From positions 1 to 11,637 of the forward strand of contig URCB01000054.1 in NCBI GenBank assembly GCA_900546255.1: a stretch of DNA of 11,637 nt. Reading direction: 5' to 3'. Position 1 is the stretch's first letter; each line of letters starts with the position of its first letter. Below the pieces are notes generated by a model. That model worked only from the letters and a program-made list of their open reading frames with translations. It was not told the origin of the DNA and did no database searches. Source of the DNA: an uncultured Eubacteriales bacterium (GTDB lineage Bacteria; Bacillota; Clostridia; Oscillospirales; Oscillospiraceae). The translations under genes and the position numbers were made by a program. This document shows positions 1 through 6,709 of the stretch, one piece after another.

Positions 1-155
1 TCCGGGCTTTCTCTAGAGAAAGCCTGGATCCCCGCCCGGGACCGGGCGGGAAACCCACCTTGCAGGTGCTAACCTGCGCCACTCCAGAAGCGCCCCCCTG
101 CCGATCCGGCAGCGGCCCCGAATATACCAAACGACACCCGGCCCCCAGGGCCGGC
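1..155 (+). promoter_or_regulatory. Leader of five stem-loops upstream of argJ
   Basis: No gene is seen here. Five consecutive hairpins can be read directly. The first is a palindrome at 5-24 (GGCTTTCTCTAGAGAAAGCC), extendable to 1-28. The others are a 9-bp stem 31-39/42-50, a 6-bp stem 62-67/72-77, a 6-bp stem 98-103/107-112 and a 7-bp stem 138-144/148-154. None is followed by a T-tract, so none is a convincing intrinsic terminator. I found no T-box GGTGG-type motif and no AT-rich ArgR box. The region may be a structured 5' UTR, an intergenic repeat, or the tail of an upstream gene or terminator cut by the window edge. Function unknown. Confidence 0.45.
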
Positions 156-173
156 AACAAGGAGGTTTTTTCC

Positions 174-1409
174 ATGCATATCATCTCTGGCGGCGTCACC
201 GCCCCCAAGGGGTTCCAGGCCGCAGGCATCCACTGCGGCATTAAGGATAACTTCACCACCCCCCAGCCGGAGAAGAAGGATCTGGCCATGATCCTCTCCG
301 CCGTCCCCTGCGCTGCCGCAGGGACCTTCACCCGCAACGTGGTGAAGGCCGATCCCGTGATCCTCACCCGGGAGCACCTGGCTGACCACAAGGCCCAGGG
401 GATCATCTTCGACAGCGGCAACGCCAACGCCTGCGCCCCCAAGGGCATGGAGAATGCCCAGCGGATGGCCCAGGCCGCTGCCGCCGCCACTGGACTGCAG
501 CCCCAGGACTTCGCCGTCTGTTCCACCGGCATCATCGGGGTGGAGCTGAACATCCAGGCCATTGAGCAGGGGGTCCCCACCCTAGTGGCTTCCCTGGCGG
601 ACACCCCTCAGGCCTCCCTGGACGCGGCCCACGCCATCCTCACCACCGACCTGAAGGTGAAGGAGATCGCCGTCACCGTGGAGCTGGGGGGCAAGACCGT
701 CACCATCGGGGCCATCGCCAAGGGGTCCGGCATGATCCACCCCAACATGGGCACCATGCTCTGCGGCATCACCACCGACTGCGCCATTGACGGGGCCGTC
801 CTCCAGGACATGCTCCGCCAGGTGGTCACCAAGACCTTCAACCGCATCACCGTGGACGGGGACACCTCCACCAACGACACCTGCGTGGTCCTGGCCAACG
901 GCCTGGCGGGGAACACCCCCATCACCGGCCCCGGGGCGGACTATGACACCTTCTTTGCCGCCCTCCGCCACGTCTGTGAGTACGAGGCCAAAATGATCGC
1001 CAGCGACGGCGAGGGCGCCGGCCGCCTGGTGACCTGCACCGTCCAGGGGGCGGAAACCGAGGAGCAGGCGGAACAGATGGCCAAGGCCGTGGTCCGTTCC
1101 CCCTTGGTGAAGTGCGCCATGTTCGGCACCGACGCCAACTGGGGGAGAGTGCTGTGCGCCATCGGCTATTCCGGGGCGGAATTTGACCCCAAGGACGTGG
1201 CGGTGTCCTTCCAGTCCAAGGGGGGAGCCCTCCAGGTGTGCGCCGGGGGCCAAGGCGTCCCCTTTGACGAGGACCTGGCCAAGGAAGTTCTGGGCCAGGA
1301 CGAGGTGACCATCCTGGTCACCCTCACCGCAGGCCAGGCCAGCTGCTCCTGCTGGGGCTGCGACCTCACCTACGACTATGTGAAAATCAACGGCGACTAC
1401 CGCAGCTGA
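174..1409 (+). CDS. argJ: Bifunctional ornithine acetyltransferase / N-acetylglutamate synthase (ArgJ)
   Basis: This 411-residue protein transfers the acetyl group from N-acetylornithine to glutamate, recycling acetyl in arginine synthesis. Many family members also use acetyl-CoA. Family signatures are visible: DSGNANAC at residues 80-87, STGIIG at 118-123, and the self-cleavage segment KGSGMIHPNMGTML at about 183-196. There Thr194 should become the N-terminal nucleophile of the beta chain. The C-terminus YVKINGDYRS is typical, and the length is normal. The start at 174 is chosen because AAGGAGG (159-165) lies 8 bp upstream and MHIISGGVTAPKGF is a normal ArgJ N-terminus. The frame stays open upstream to an ATG at 60, but that part runs through the hairpin leader. 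It is the first gene of argJBDF, 19 bp before argB. Whether it is mono- or bifunctional cannot be read from sequence. Confidence 0.96.
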   Translation: MHIISGGVTAPKGFQAAGIHCGIKDNFTTPQPEKKDLAMILSAVPCAAAGTFTRNVVKADPVILTREHLADHKAQGIIFDSGNANACAPKGMENAQRMAQAAAAATGLQPQDFAVCSTGIIGVELNIQAIEQGVPTLVASLADTPQASLDAAHAILTTDLKVKEIAVTVELGGKTVTIGAIAKGSGMIHPNMGTMLCGITTDCAIDGAVLQDMLRQVVTKTFNRITVDGDTSTNDTCVVLANGLAGNTPITGPGADYDTFFAALRHVCEYEAKMIASDGEGAGRLVTCTVQGAETEEQAEQMAKAVVRSPLVKCAMFGTDANWGRVLCAIGYSGAEFDPKDVAVSFQSKGGALQVCAGGQGVPFDEDLAKEVLGQDEVTILVTLTAGQASCSCWGCDLTYDYVKINGDYRS

Positions 1410-1428
1410 GACCGGGAGGCACCCACCC

Positions 1429-2289
1429 ATGGACATGAACAATTATATGGAGCGCTCCACCGTCCTGGTGGAGGCCCTGCCCTACATTCAAAAGTGGTAC
1501 GGCAAGACCATCGTCATCAAGTACGGCGGCAACGCCATGATCTCCCAGGAGCTGCGCAGCGCGGTGATCAGCGACATCATCCTGCTCAACCTGGTGGGCG
1601 TCCGGGTGGTGATGGTCCACGGCGGCGGGCCGGAGATCGGCCACATGCTGGAAAAGGTGGGCAAGCAGTCCCGGTTCGTGGACGGCCTGCGGTACACCGA
1701 TGAGGAGACCATGGACATCGTCCAGCAGGTCCTCTGCGGGAAGGTGAACAAGCACCTGGTATCCATCATCAACAACCTGGGGGGCAAGGCCATCGGCCTG
1801 TGCGGCCTGGACGGGGCCCTCTTCCAGGCCAAGAAGCTGGACGAGAAGTACGGCCTGGTGGGCAAGATCGTGAAGGTGGAGCCCCAGGTGGTCAACGACG
1901 TGCTGGCCTGCGGGTACATCCCCGTGGTCTCCACCGTGGCCCTGGGCATCGACAACGACACCGCCTACAACATCAACGCCGACACCGCAGCGGCGGAGCT
2001 GGCCATCTCCCTGGGGGCGGAAAAGCTCATCCTCCTCACCGACGTCCGGGGCGTCCTCCGGGACCCCAAGGACGACAGTACGCTGATCCACCAGATCCGC
2101 CGGGAAGAGGTGCCCGCCCTGCTGTCCAGCGGCATCATCGGCGGGGGCATGATCCCCAAGATCCAGTGCTGCGTGGACGCCCTGGAACATGGCGTCCACC
2201 GGGCCCACATCCTGGACGGGCGGATCCCCCACTCCATCCTGACAGAGATGCTGTCCCATAAGGGAATTGGGACGATGCTGTGGGAGTAA
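1429..2289 (+). CDS. argB: Acetylglutamate kinase (ArgB), arginine-inhibited type
   Basis: This 286-residue amino acid kinase phosphorylates N-acetylglutamate with ATP, the second step of arginine synthesis. The phosphate-binding KYGGNAM (31-37) and HGGGPEI (64-70) are present, as are NINADTAAAE (181-190) for substrate and ATP binding, LLTDVRGV (202-209) and IGGGMIPK (237-244). About 28 residues precede the kinase core, including STVLVEALPYIQKWYGKT. That matches the N-terminal helix of hexameric, arginine-inhibited enzymes and is absent in the insensitive E. coli type. Feedback inhibition here is therefore inferred. The start is ATG 1429 with GGGAGG 9 bp upstream. A second ATG at 1435 is in frame but worse spaced. 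It follows argJ by 19 bp and is followed by a 218-bp hairpin-filled gap before argD. Confidence 0.96.
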   Translation: MDMNNYMERSTVLVEALPYIQKWYGKTIVIKYGGNAMISQELRSAVISDIILLNLVGVRVVMVHGGGPEIGHMLEKVGKQSRFVDGLRYTDEETMDIVQQVLCGKVNKHLVSIINNLGGKAIGLCGLDGALFQAKKLDEKYGLVGKIVKVEPQVVNDVLACGYIPVVSTVALGIDNDTAYNINADTAAAELAISLGAEKLILLTDVRGVLRDPKDDSTLIHQIRREEVPALLSSGIIGGGMIPKIQCCVDALEHGVHRAHILDGRIPHSILTEMLSHKGIGTMLWE

Positions 2290-2295
2290 GATAGG

Positions 2296-2455
2296 AAATT
2301 TCAGACCCGCTTCGCTGGGCTCTGAAATTTGGGGGATGGCATCCCGACCCGCGCCTGGCTTTGCCAGGCACTCTCGGGATGAGAAGAATTTTTTGGCCGG
2401 CGGAGCCGGTCAAAAAATGGATTGCAATGGGTTCCGGCCCTTGCGAGGGCCGGAA
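2296..2455. repeat. Four-hairpin intergenic element between argB and argD
   Basis: Four separate inverted repeats sit end to end. Hairpin 1 (2296-2330) has arms AAATTTCAGA/TCTGAAATTT. Hairpin 2 (2340-2381) has arms CATCCCGA/TCGGGATG around an inner GCCTGGC/GCCAGGC stem. Hairpin 3 (2388-2418) has a continuous 14-bp stem with outer arms ATTTTTTG/CAAAAAAT. Hairpin 4 (2432-2455) has a 10-bp perfect stem TTCCGGCCCT/AGGGCCGGAA and loop TGCG. No stem is followed by a T-run that would make an obvious terminator. The layout resembles clustered REP or MITE-like intergenic elements inserted inside an operon. It could also modulate argB/argD message stability. No protein is supported in the gap. Confidence 0.6.
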
Positions 2456-2507
2456 GTCTGCGACGCTGCCCGCGAGAAAAAATGAAAAACGAAGGAGAGT
2501 GAATCCC

Positions 2508-3686
2508 ATGACTTTTGAGGAACTGAAGGCGTTGGACGACGCCTACATCATGCACACCTATGGGCGCTTCCCGGTGGACATTGACCACGGGGAGGGGGCC
2601 ACCCTGTACAGCCTGTCTGGGCGGAAGTACATCGACTTCACCAGCGGCATCGGGGTCAACTCCCTGGGGTACGGCAACGAGAAGTGGATGGCCGCCATCA
2701 CAGCCCAGATTGGAAAGCTGGGACACATCTCCAACCTGTTCTACACCCAGCCCGGCCCCCTGCTGGCTCGGGAGCTGTGCACCCGCTCCGGCCTGTCCAA
2801 GGTGTTCTTCGGCAACTCCGGGGCCGAGGCCAACGAGGCCATGATCAAGGTGGCCCGGAAGTATAGCTTTGACAAGTACGGCAAAGGCCGCAGCACCGTC
2901 ATCACCCTGAACCATTCCTTCCACGGCCGGACCATCACCACCCTCACCGCCACAGGGCAGGACAGTTACCACAACTATTTCTTCCCCTTTAACGAGGCCT
3001 TCCGGTACGCAGACCCCACCCTGGAAAGCGTCCAGGCCCAGGACGGGGAGGACGTGTGCGGCGTCATGCTGGAACTCATCCAGGGGGAGGGGGGCGTGCG
3101 GCCCCTGGACCCCAAGGAGGTCCAGGCCATTGCTGATCTGTGCCGGGAGAAGGACTGGCTCCTGCTGGTGGACGAGGTCCAGACCGGCATCGGCCGCACC
3201 GGCACCCTCTTCGCCTTCCAGCAGTTTGGCATCCAGCCCGACGTGGTCTCCTTTGCCAAGGGGATTGCCGGGGGGCTCCCCCTGGGGGGCATCCTGACCA
3301 ACGAGAAGTGTTCTGCCGTCCTCACCCCCGGTACCCACGGTTCCACCTTCGGGGCCAACCCCGTCTCCACCGCCGCAGGCATGGCGGTACTGGAGACCTT
3401 GGACCAGACCTTCCTGGACGGGGTGAAGGAGAAGGGCGCCTACCTCCGGGCAGGCATTGAGGCCATCGGCTCCCCCTACCTGGGCCAGGTGGTGGGTATG
3501 GGCCTGATGCTGGGCATCGACATCACCGGCGGACGCACCAACAAGGAGGTGGCCTCCCTGCTGATGGACCACGGCCTGCTGTGCCTCACCGCCGGGGACC
3601 GGCTACGCTTGCTGCCCCCCCTGGTGATCACCAAGGACGAGATGGACCAGGGCCTGGCCATTCTAAAACAGACCCTCATGGACTAA
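2508..3686 (+). CDS. argD: Acetylornithine aminotransferase (ArgD)
   Basis: This 392-residue PLP enzyme of the class-III aminotransferase fold converts N-acetylglutamate semialdehyde plus glutamate to N-acetylornithine. Visible motifs are FGNSGAEANEAMIKVARKYS (101-120) for cofactor phosphate binding, HGRTITTLTATG (139-150), the PLP-ring Asp in VDEVQTGIGRTG (221-232), and SFAKGIAGGLPLGG (248-261) with Lys251 as the Schiff-base lysine. The start at 2508 is supported by AAGGAG (2492-2497) about 10 bp upstream and by the typical opening MTFEELKALDDAYIMHTYGR. The frame runs open to 2361, but that stretch lies in the hairpin element and looks non-coding. argF follows 21 bp later. The ornithine and 4-aminobutyrate transaminases share the fold, but the arg context and N-terminus favour ArgD. 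It might also serve DapC in lysine synthesis. Confidence 0.95.
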   Translation: MTFEELKALDDAYIMHTYGRFPVDIDHGEGATLYSLSGRKYIDFTSGIGVNSLGYGNEKWMAAITAQIGKLGHISNLFYTQPGPLLARELCTRSGLSKVFFGNSGAEANEAMIKVARKYSFDKYGKGRSTVITLNHSFHGRTITTLTATGQDSYHNYFFPFNEAFRYADPTLESVQAQDGEDVCGVMLELIQGEGGVRPLDPKEVQAIADLCREKDWLLLVDEVQTGIGRTGTLFAFQQFGIQPDVVSFAKGIAGGLPLGGILTNEKCSAVLTPGTHGSTFGANPVSTAAGMAVLETLDQTFLDGVKEKGAYLRAGIEAIGSPYLGQVVGMGLMLGIDITGGRTNKEVASLLMDHGLLCLTAGDRLRLLPPLVITKDEMDQGLAILKQTLMD

Positions 3687-3707
3687 GAGAAAAAGGAGAA
3701 TGCATCC

Positions 3708-4616
3708 ATGAAGAAAGACCTGCTGAAACTGCTGGACCTCACCAGCGAAGACATCCTGGAGATCCTGGACACGGCCGACCGGCTGAAAGCCATGAAGAAG
3801 GCGGGCATTCCCCATCCCTTCCTGGAGGGAAAGACCCTGGCCATGATTTTTGAGAAGAGCTCCACCCGGACCCGGGTGTCCTTTGAGACGGGCATCTACC
3901 AGCTGGGGGGCAACGCCATCTACCTCTCCGACAAGGACAGCCAGATCGGCCGGAACGAGCCGGTGCAAGACACCGCCCGGGTGCTCTCCCGGTTCTGTGA
4001 CGGCATCATGATCCGCACCTTCGCCCAGGAGGAGGTGGAGACCCTGGCCAAGTATGCCTCCATCCCCGTGATCAACGGCCTCACCGATTTCGGCCACCCC
4101 TGCCAGGTGCTGGCCGACCTGATGACCATCCGGGAGCACAAGGGTACGCTGGAAGGGCTGAAGCTGTGCTATGTGGGTGACGGCAACAACATGGCCAACT
4201 CCCTCATTGTGGGCGGCCTAAAGTGCGGTATGAAGGTGTCCATCGCCTGCCCCGCAGACTACCAGCCCGATCCCCAGGTGCTGGCCTTTGCCCAGGAGTA
4301 CCCCGGCATGTTCCAGTGCACCCCGGACATTCTGGCTGCCGCCCAGGATGCCGACGTCCTTTACACCGACGTGTGGGCCTCCATGGGCCAGGAGGGGGAG
4401 TTCAACCAGCGGAAGCTGGTGTTTGAGGGGTACCAGATCAACGACGCCGTGATGGCCGTGGCCCACCCCGAGGCCATGGTGCAGCACTGCCTCCCCGCCC
4501 ACCGGGGGGAGGAGATCACCGCCGAGGTCTTTGAGGCCCACGCCGACGAGATCTTCGACGAGGCGGAAAACCGCCTCCACGCCCAGAAGGCGGTGCTGTA
4601 TCTGCTGATGCAGTGA
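3708..4616 (+). CDS. argF: Ornithine carbamoyltransferase (ArgF)
   Basis: This 302-residue cytosolic enzyme joins carbamoyl phosphate and ornithine to make citrulline. The carbamoyl-phosphate loop STRTRVSFE (52-60), HPCQ (130-133), the ornithine-side DVWASMGQE (221-229) and the HCLPAHRG loop (260-267) with its reactive Cys are all present and in order. Length is normal for a trimeric anabolic enzyme. The start is ATG 3708, preceded by AAAAAGGAG with about 10-bp spacing and 21 bp after argD. It is the last gene of the operon, with a strong terminator 24 bp downstream. Because argJ, argB and argD are upstream and no arcA or arcC is seen, the biosynthetic role is favoured over catabolic ArcB. 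Confidence 0.96.
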   Translation: MKKDLLKLLDLTSEDILEILDTADRLKAMKKAGIPHPFLEGKTLAMIFEKSSTRTRVSFETGIYQLGGNAIYLSDKDSQIGRNEPVQDTARVLSRFCDGIMIRTFAQEEVETLAKYASIPVINGLTDFGHPCQVLADLMTIREHKGTLEGLKLCYVGDGNNMANSLIVGGLKCGMKVSIACPADYQPDPQVLAFAQEYPGMFQCTPDILAAAQDADVLYTDVWASMGQEGEFNQRKLVFEGYQINDAVMAVAHPEAMVQHCLPAHRGEEITAEVFEAHADEIFDEAENRLHAQKAVLYLLMQ

Positions 4617-4640
4617 GGCGGGTTACCACCCAATATGCGC

Positions 4641-4674
4641 AAAGGACATCCCGGTCGGGGTGTCCTTTTTTTGT
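4641..4674 (+). terminator. Intrinsic terminator of the arg operon
   Basis: A 12-bp stem AAAGGACATCCC/GGGGTGTCCTTT (one G-T pair) with loop GGTC is followed immediately by a run of seven or more T. It lies 24 bp after the argF stop and ends the argJBDF transcript. Confidence 0.92.
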
Positions 4675-4683
4675 ATAAAATTC

Positions 4684-4776
4684 GTTCTTTAGAACGCTAT
4701 CTTGCTCTTTAGAATCTGTATCATTGGGCCGCGCTTCTTTATACTATCTTTAGAACAATCCCAGGGTCTAAAGAAG
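4684..4776. promoter_or_regulatory. Operator array and promoter of the SinR-like regulator gene
   Basis: Four 12-mers share CTTTAGA or its complement: GTTCTTTAGAAC at 4684 (palindrome except the central TT), GCTCTTTAGAAT at 4704, TATCTTTAGAAC at 4745, and the reverse-oriented GGTCTAAAGAAG at 4765. A weaker half site, TTCTTTA, is at 4735-4741. Starts are 20, 41 and 20 bp apart, close to whole helical turns. A TATACT candidate -10 lies at 4740-4745, so the third site overlaps the -10/start region and the fourth lies between the start and the ribosome site. The half site resembles the Bacillus SinR motif GTTCTYT. Autoregulation by the downstream XRE protein is inferred. Confidence 0.7.
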
Positions 4777-4788
4777 GGAGGCGGGGGG

Positions 4789-5106
4789 ATGGACGGAAAA
4801 GCAGTGGGCCGGCGGATCAAAGAGGCGCGGGAGAAGCGGCACCTCACCCAGGAGGAGCTGGCCGCCCGCATCGACATCAGCCCCACCCATGTCAGCGTCA
4901 TCGAGCGGGGCACCAAGATTCCCCGGCTGGATACCTTTGTGGCCATCGCCAACGCCCTGGAGGTCTCGGGGGACGCTTTGCTGCTGGACGTGGTGGACCA
5001 CGCGGCAGAGAGCCAGGCCTCCGACCTGTCCGCCGCCTTGGAAGGCCTACCCTGGGAAGAGAAGCGGCGGATCCTGAAAGTGGTGCGCACCCTGATGGAG
5101 GAATAA
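4789..5106 (+). CDS. SinR-like XRE family transcriptional regulator
   Basis: This small protein of 105 residues has an N-terminal XRE/Cro helix-turn-helix over residues 6-65. The recognition region QEELAARIDISPTHVSVIER (21-40) is followed by IPRLDTFVAIANALEVSGDALL, as in SinR and phage-type repressors. The remaining 40 residues (SDLSAALEGLPWEEKRRILKVVRTL) form a likely helical oligomerisation or partner-binding tail. ATG 4789 is chosen because GGGAGG (4776-4781) sits 7 bp upstream. The frame is open back to 4702, but that would translate the operator region. The gene is monocistronic between two terminators. Its promoter carries repeated TTCTTTAGAA-type sites, and a similar site precedes the next gene, so it probably represses itself and perhaps that neighbour. 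The biological target is unknown. Confidence 0.88.
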   Translation: MDGKAVGRRIKEAREKRHLTQEELAARIDISPTHVSVIERGTKIPRLDTFVAIANALEVSGDALLLDVVDHAAESQASDLSAALEGLPWEEKRRILKVVRTLMEE

Positions 5107-5107
5107 C

Positions 5108-5138
5108 GAAAGGAAGAGCCGAGGGCGCTTCCTTTTTT
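5108..5138 (+). terminator. Intrinsic terminator after the XRE regulator
   Basis: An inverted repeat AAGGAAGAGCC/GGCGCTTCCTT (one mismatch) with loop GAG is followed by a T-run. It begins within a few bases of the XRE stop codon. Confidence 0.85.
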
Positions 5139-5193
5139 CTTTTCCTATGGGACAAGATTCGTGTGACTTCGACAAATCCTTCCCTCTATACTT

Positions 5194-5205
5194 GCGCTAT
5201 AGAAC
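5194..5205. promoter_or_regulatory. Fifth copy of the XRE operator motif, upstream of the Spo0A-C-like gene
   Basis: GCGCTATAGAAC matches the palindromic 12-mer at 4684 at 9 of 12 positions. It lies 27 bp before the next start codon and just downstream of a TATACT (5187-5192) that could be a -10 box. This suggests co-regulation by the upstream XRE protein. It is weaker than the other sites. Confidence 0.4.
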
Positions 5206-5232
5206 GATAAAATGTTCAAAAGGAGGGAAGAA

Positions 5233-5463
5233 ATGAGGGGATTTCAAGAGATACTGGATATCCTTGCGAAGGAACACAACACCACCCCGGAGGATGTCTT
5301 GGCGGAAATGCAGCGCGCCCTGGACGAGGCGTATGACCACCGCACCCCAGAAACCCAGGCCATGTGGGATCAGCTGACTTTCCCCACTGGCCGCCCCACC
5401 GCCGAAACCTTTGTCCAGCAAATGGCGGAGCTATTGAAAAAGAAAGACCACCACCATCCGTAA
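5233..5463 (+). CDS. Small solitary Spo0A C-terminal-domain-like protein
   Basis: This 76-residue protein resembles the DNA-binding C-terminal domain of sporulation regulator Spo0A without a receiver domain. ILAKEHNTTPEDVLAEMQRA (10-29), then the acidic helix DEAYDHRTPETQAMW, then GRPTAETFVQQMAELL (53-68), follow the order of the Spo0A pattern: NTT...V...A..AIE.AW, then KPTNSEFIALIADRL. The start at 5233 is preferred because AGGAGG (5221-5226) is 6 bp upstream. An in-frame ATG at 5212 lies before that ribosome site. The gene sits alone between hairpins downstream of the SinR-like gene. It may bind DNA or act as a dominant partner in sporulation-type control. That is inference from family resemblance, and the recognition helix is only loosely conserved. 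Confidence 0.75.
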   Translation: MRGFQEILDILAKEHNTTPEDVLAEMQRALDEAYDHRTPETQAMWDQLTFPTGRPTAETFVQQMAELLKKKDHHHP

Positions 5464-5468
5464 AGGCC

Positions 5469-5498
5469 GAGGCCCCCTGCATCACTGCAAGGGGTCTC
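5469..5498. terminator. Hairpin between convergent genes, possible terminator
   Basis: A 13-position stem GAGGCCCCCTGCA/TGCAAGGGGTCTC, with one mismatch and one G-T pair, has loop TCAC. It starts 5 bp after the Spo0A-C-like stop and lies 22 bp from the end of the opposing gene. The T-tract is poor on both sides, so it may be a weak or bidirectional terminator. Confidence 0.55.
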
Positions 5499-5520
5499 GT
5501 TTGCGCAAGAGGGAGAACGT

Positions 5521-6564
5521 TCAGCCCTCCACCTTCTCCACCAACGCCCGAAACCGAGGGGAGTCCCGGAGCAGATCATAGGTAGAATTGTCCGGGTCGG
5601 TAAGTTCCCGGAGGATGGCCGGGCGGAGTTGGGCGGTGAGGGAAGCTGTCTCCCGCCGGCCTAACCGGCGGAAGAGCGGCCCTAGTACCCAGGGCCGGTC
5701 CAAGGTGTCTAGCAGCTCTTCCAGGGCGGTGAGGCCGCCCTCCACGTCTTCCGTGAGAAGGGCCTGCTGCAGGCGCACCGACCAGGTCTCATAGGGCCAC
5801 AGGCCGAAGCAGTGGGTGAGGGTGCAGGCGGCGTCGGCCAAGGGAGCGATGTCCTCCCGCCGTCCCTCCTGGGCCGCTAGGTCCATGAGGGAGAGGAGGG
5901 TGCTCTGCACCTGGCTGATCTGATGCAGGAGGTTTCCCTCCCACTGCTCTCCCGCCTCGGCCCAGTCCTTCCGGGCCAGGGCCAAGCGGGCCTGCATGCT
6001 GGACTTGTCATACAGGGGCTGGGGCGGGAGGTCTTGGAGCCATTCCTCCGCCTGGTCCACCTCCCCCGCCTCCAGGGCCTGGGAAAAGAGCATGGCCCGG
6101 GTCTGGGCGGCCACGGCGCTGTCCGCACTCTCCGCCGCTTGGCGGTAGAGGGCGCGGACCCACTGGGCGTCCTCTGTGTCCAGGGGCACTCCGGCGAGGG
6201 CGGCCAGACCTTCCAGGGTCAAGGCGGTGTTCAGCGCCAACAGGCCGCACCGGGGGAACTGCTTCCGCTGCTCCTTTGCCAAGGCGAAGGCAGCGGCCAG
6301 GCCGCCCTCTCCGGCGGTGCGGTGGAGGGTCTCCAGGAAGGCGGACACCTCCTCCCGGGTCATCTCCTGCTGGAAGGCCAGCAGGTCGTTCAGGTCCGTC
6401 CCCAGCAGCCGGGCCAGGGCGGGCAGCAGGGTGACCTCCGGCAGGGAGGCGTTCCGCTCCCATTTGCTCACCGCCGTGGCGGTGATCCCCAGCGCCTGGG
6501 CCACCTGCTCCTGGGTGAGCCCCCGGGCAGCCCGGCGGCTGCGAATGATGCTTCCAATCTCCAT
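5521..6564 (-). CDS. XRE helix-turn-helix protein with helical-repeat C-terminal domain
   Basis: This 347-residue protein has an N-terminal XRE HTH over residues 5-62, with recognition segment QEQVAQALGITATAVSKWER (18-37). About 280 residues of Ala/Leu-rich helical repeats follow, reading like degenerate TPR units (for example AAAFALAKEQRKQFPRCGLL and AEEWLQDLPPQPLYDKSSMQ). It ends in SPRFRALVEKVEG. Such fusions occur in Firmicutes as regulators that sense a partner or peptide through the TPR part. No target is known here. The start is placed at 6564 because AAGGAGG (6572-6578) lies 7 bp upstream. The in-frame ATG two codons earlier (6570) is only 1 bp from that site. It is the last gene of the minus-strand cluster, 145 bp after the sirtuin gene, possibly with its own promoter. 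Confidence 0.8.
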   Translation of the reverse strand: MEIGSIIRSRRAARGLTQEQVAQALGITATAVSKWERNASLPEVTLLPALARLLGTDLNDLLAFQQEMTREEVSAFLETLHRTAGEGGLAAAFALAKEQRKQFPRCGLLALNTALTLEGLAALAGVPLDTEDAQWVRALYRQAAESADSAVAAQTRAMLFSQALEAGEVDQAEEWLQDLPPQPLYDKSSMQARLALARKDWAEAGEQWEGNLLHQISQVQSTLLSLMDLAAQEGRREDIAPLADAACTLTHCFGLWPYETWSVRLQQALLTEDVEGGLTALEELLDTLDRPWVLGPLFRRLGRRETASLTAQLRPAILRELTDPDNSTYDLLRDSPRFRALVEKVEG

Positions 6565-6593
6565 GTGCATGCCTCCTTGGTGGTTCTGTCTCC

Positions 6594-6624
6594 AGGATAC
6601 CACAGGGGGCGGGGGAATGCCATG
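6594..6624 (-). promoter_or_regulatory. Weak candidate promoter of the XRE-helical-repeat gene
   Basis: On the minus strand a TATCCT -10-like box (6599-6594) follows ATGGCA by 18 bp. The same TATCCT hexamer is used in the two operator-linked promoters further upstream, but the 34-bp operator is absent here. Pattern only. Confidence 0.25.
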
Positions 6625-6709
6625 GCGGCGTGGTTGCCTTTTGGGGCGGATTTTAGAACCACCTGGCAAGTGGGGGGCGAAGGGGAAGCCGGTGCTTCGG
6701 ACCAAAGGG

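Noticed and set aside
40..120. tRNA-like or T-box-like folding in the argJ leader
   Set aside because: Each stem forms its own local hairpin. No cloverleaf, T-loop or T-box consensus could be assembled on either strand.
2301..3572. Long minus-strand open frame opposite argD (also 1387-2259 opposite argB and 582-1442 opposite argJ)
   Set aside because: The encoded proteins are rich in Gly, His, Val and Ala with no family motifs, as expected from antisense frames of GC-rich genes. The plus-strand genes are unambiguous.
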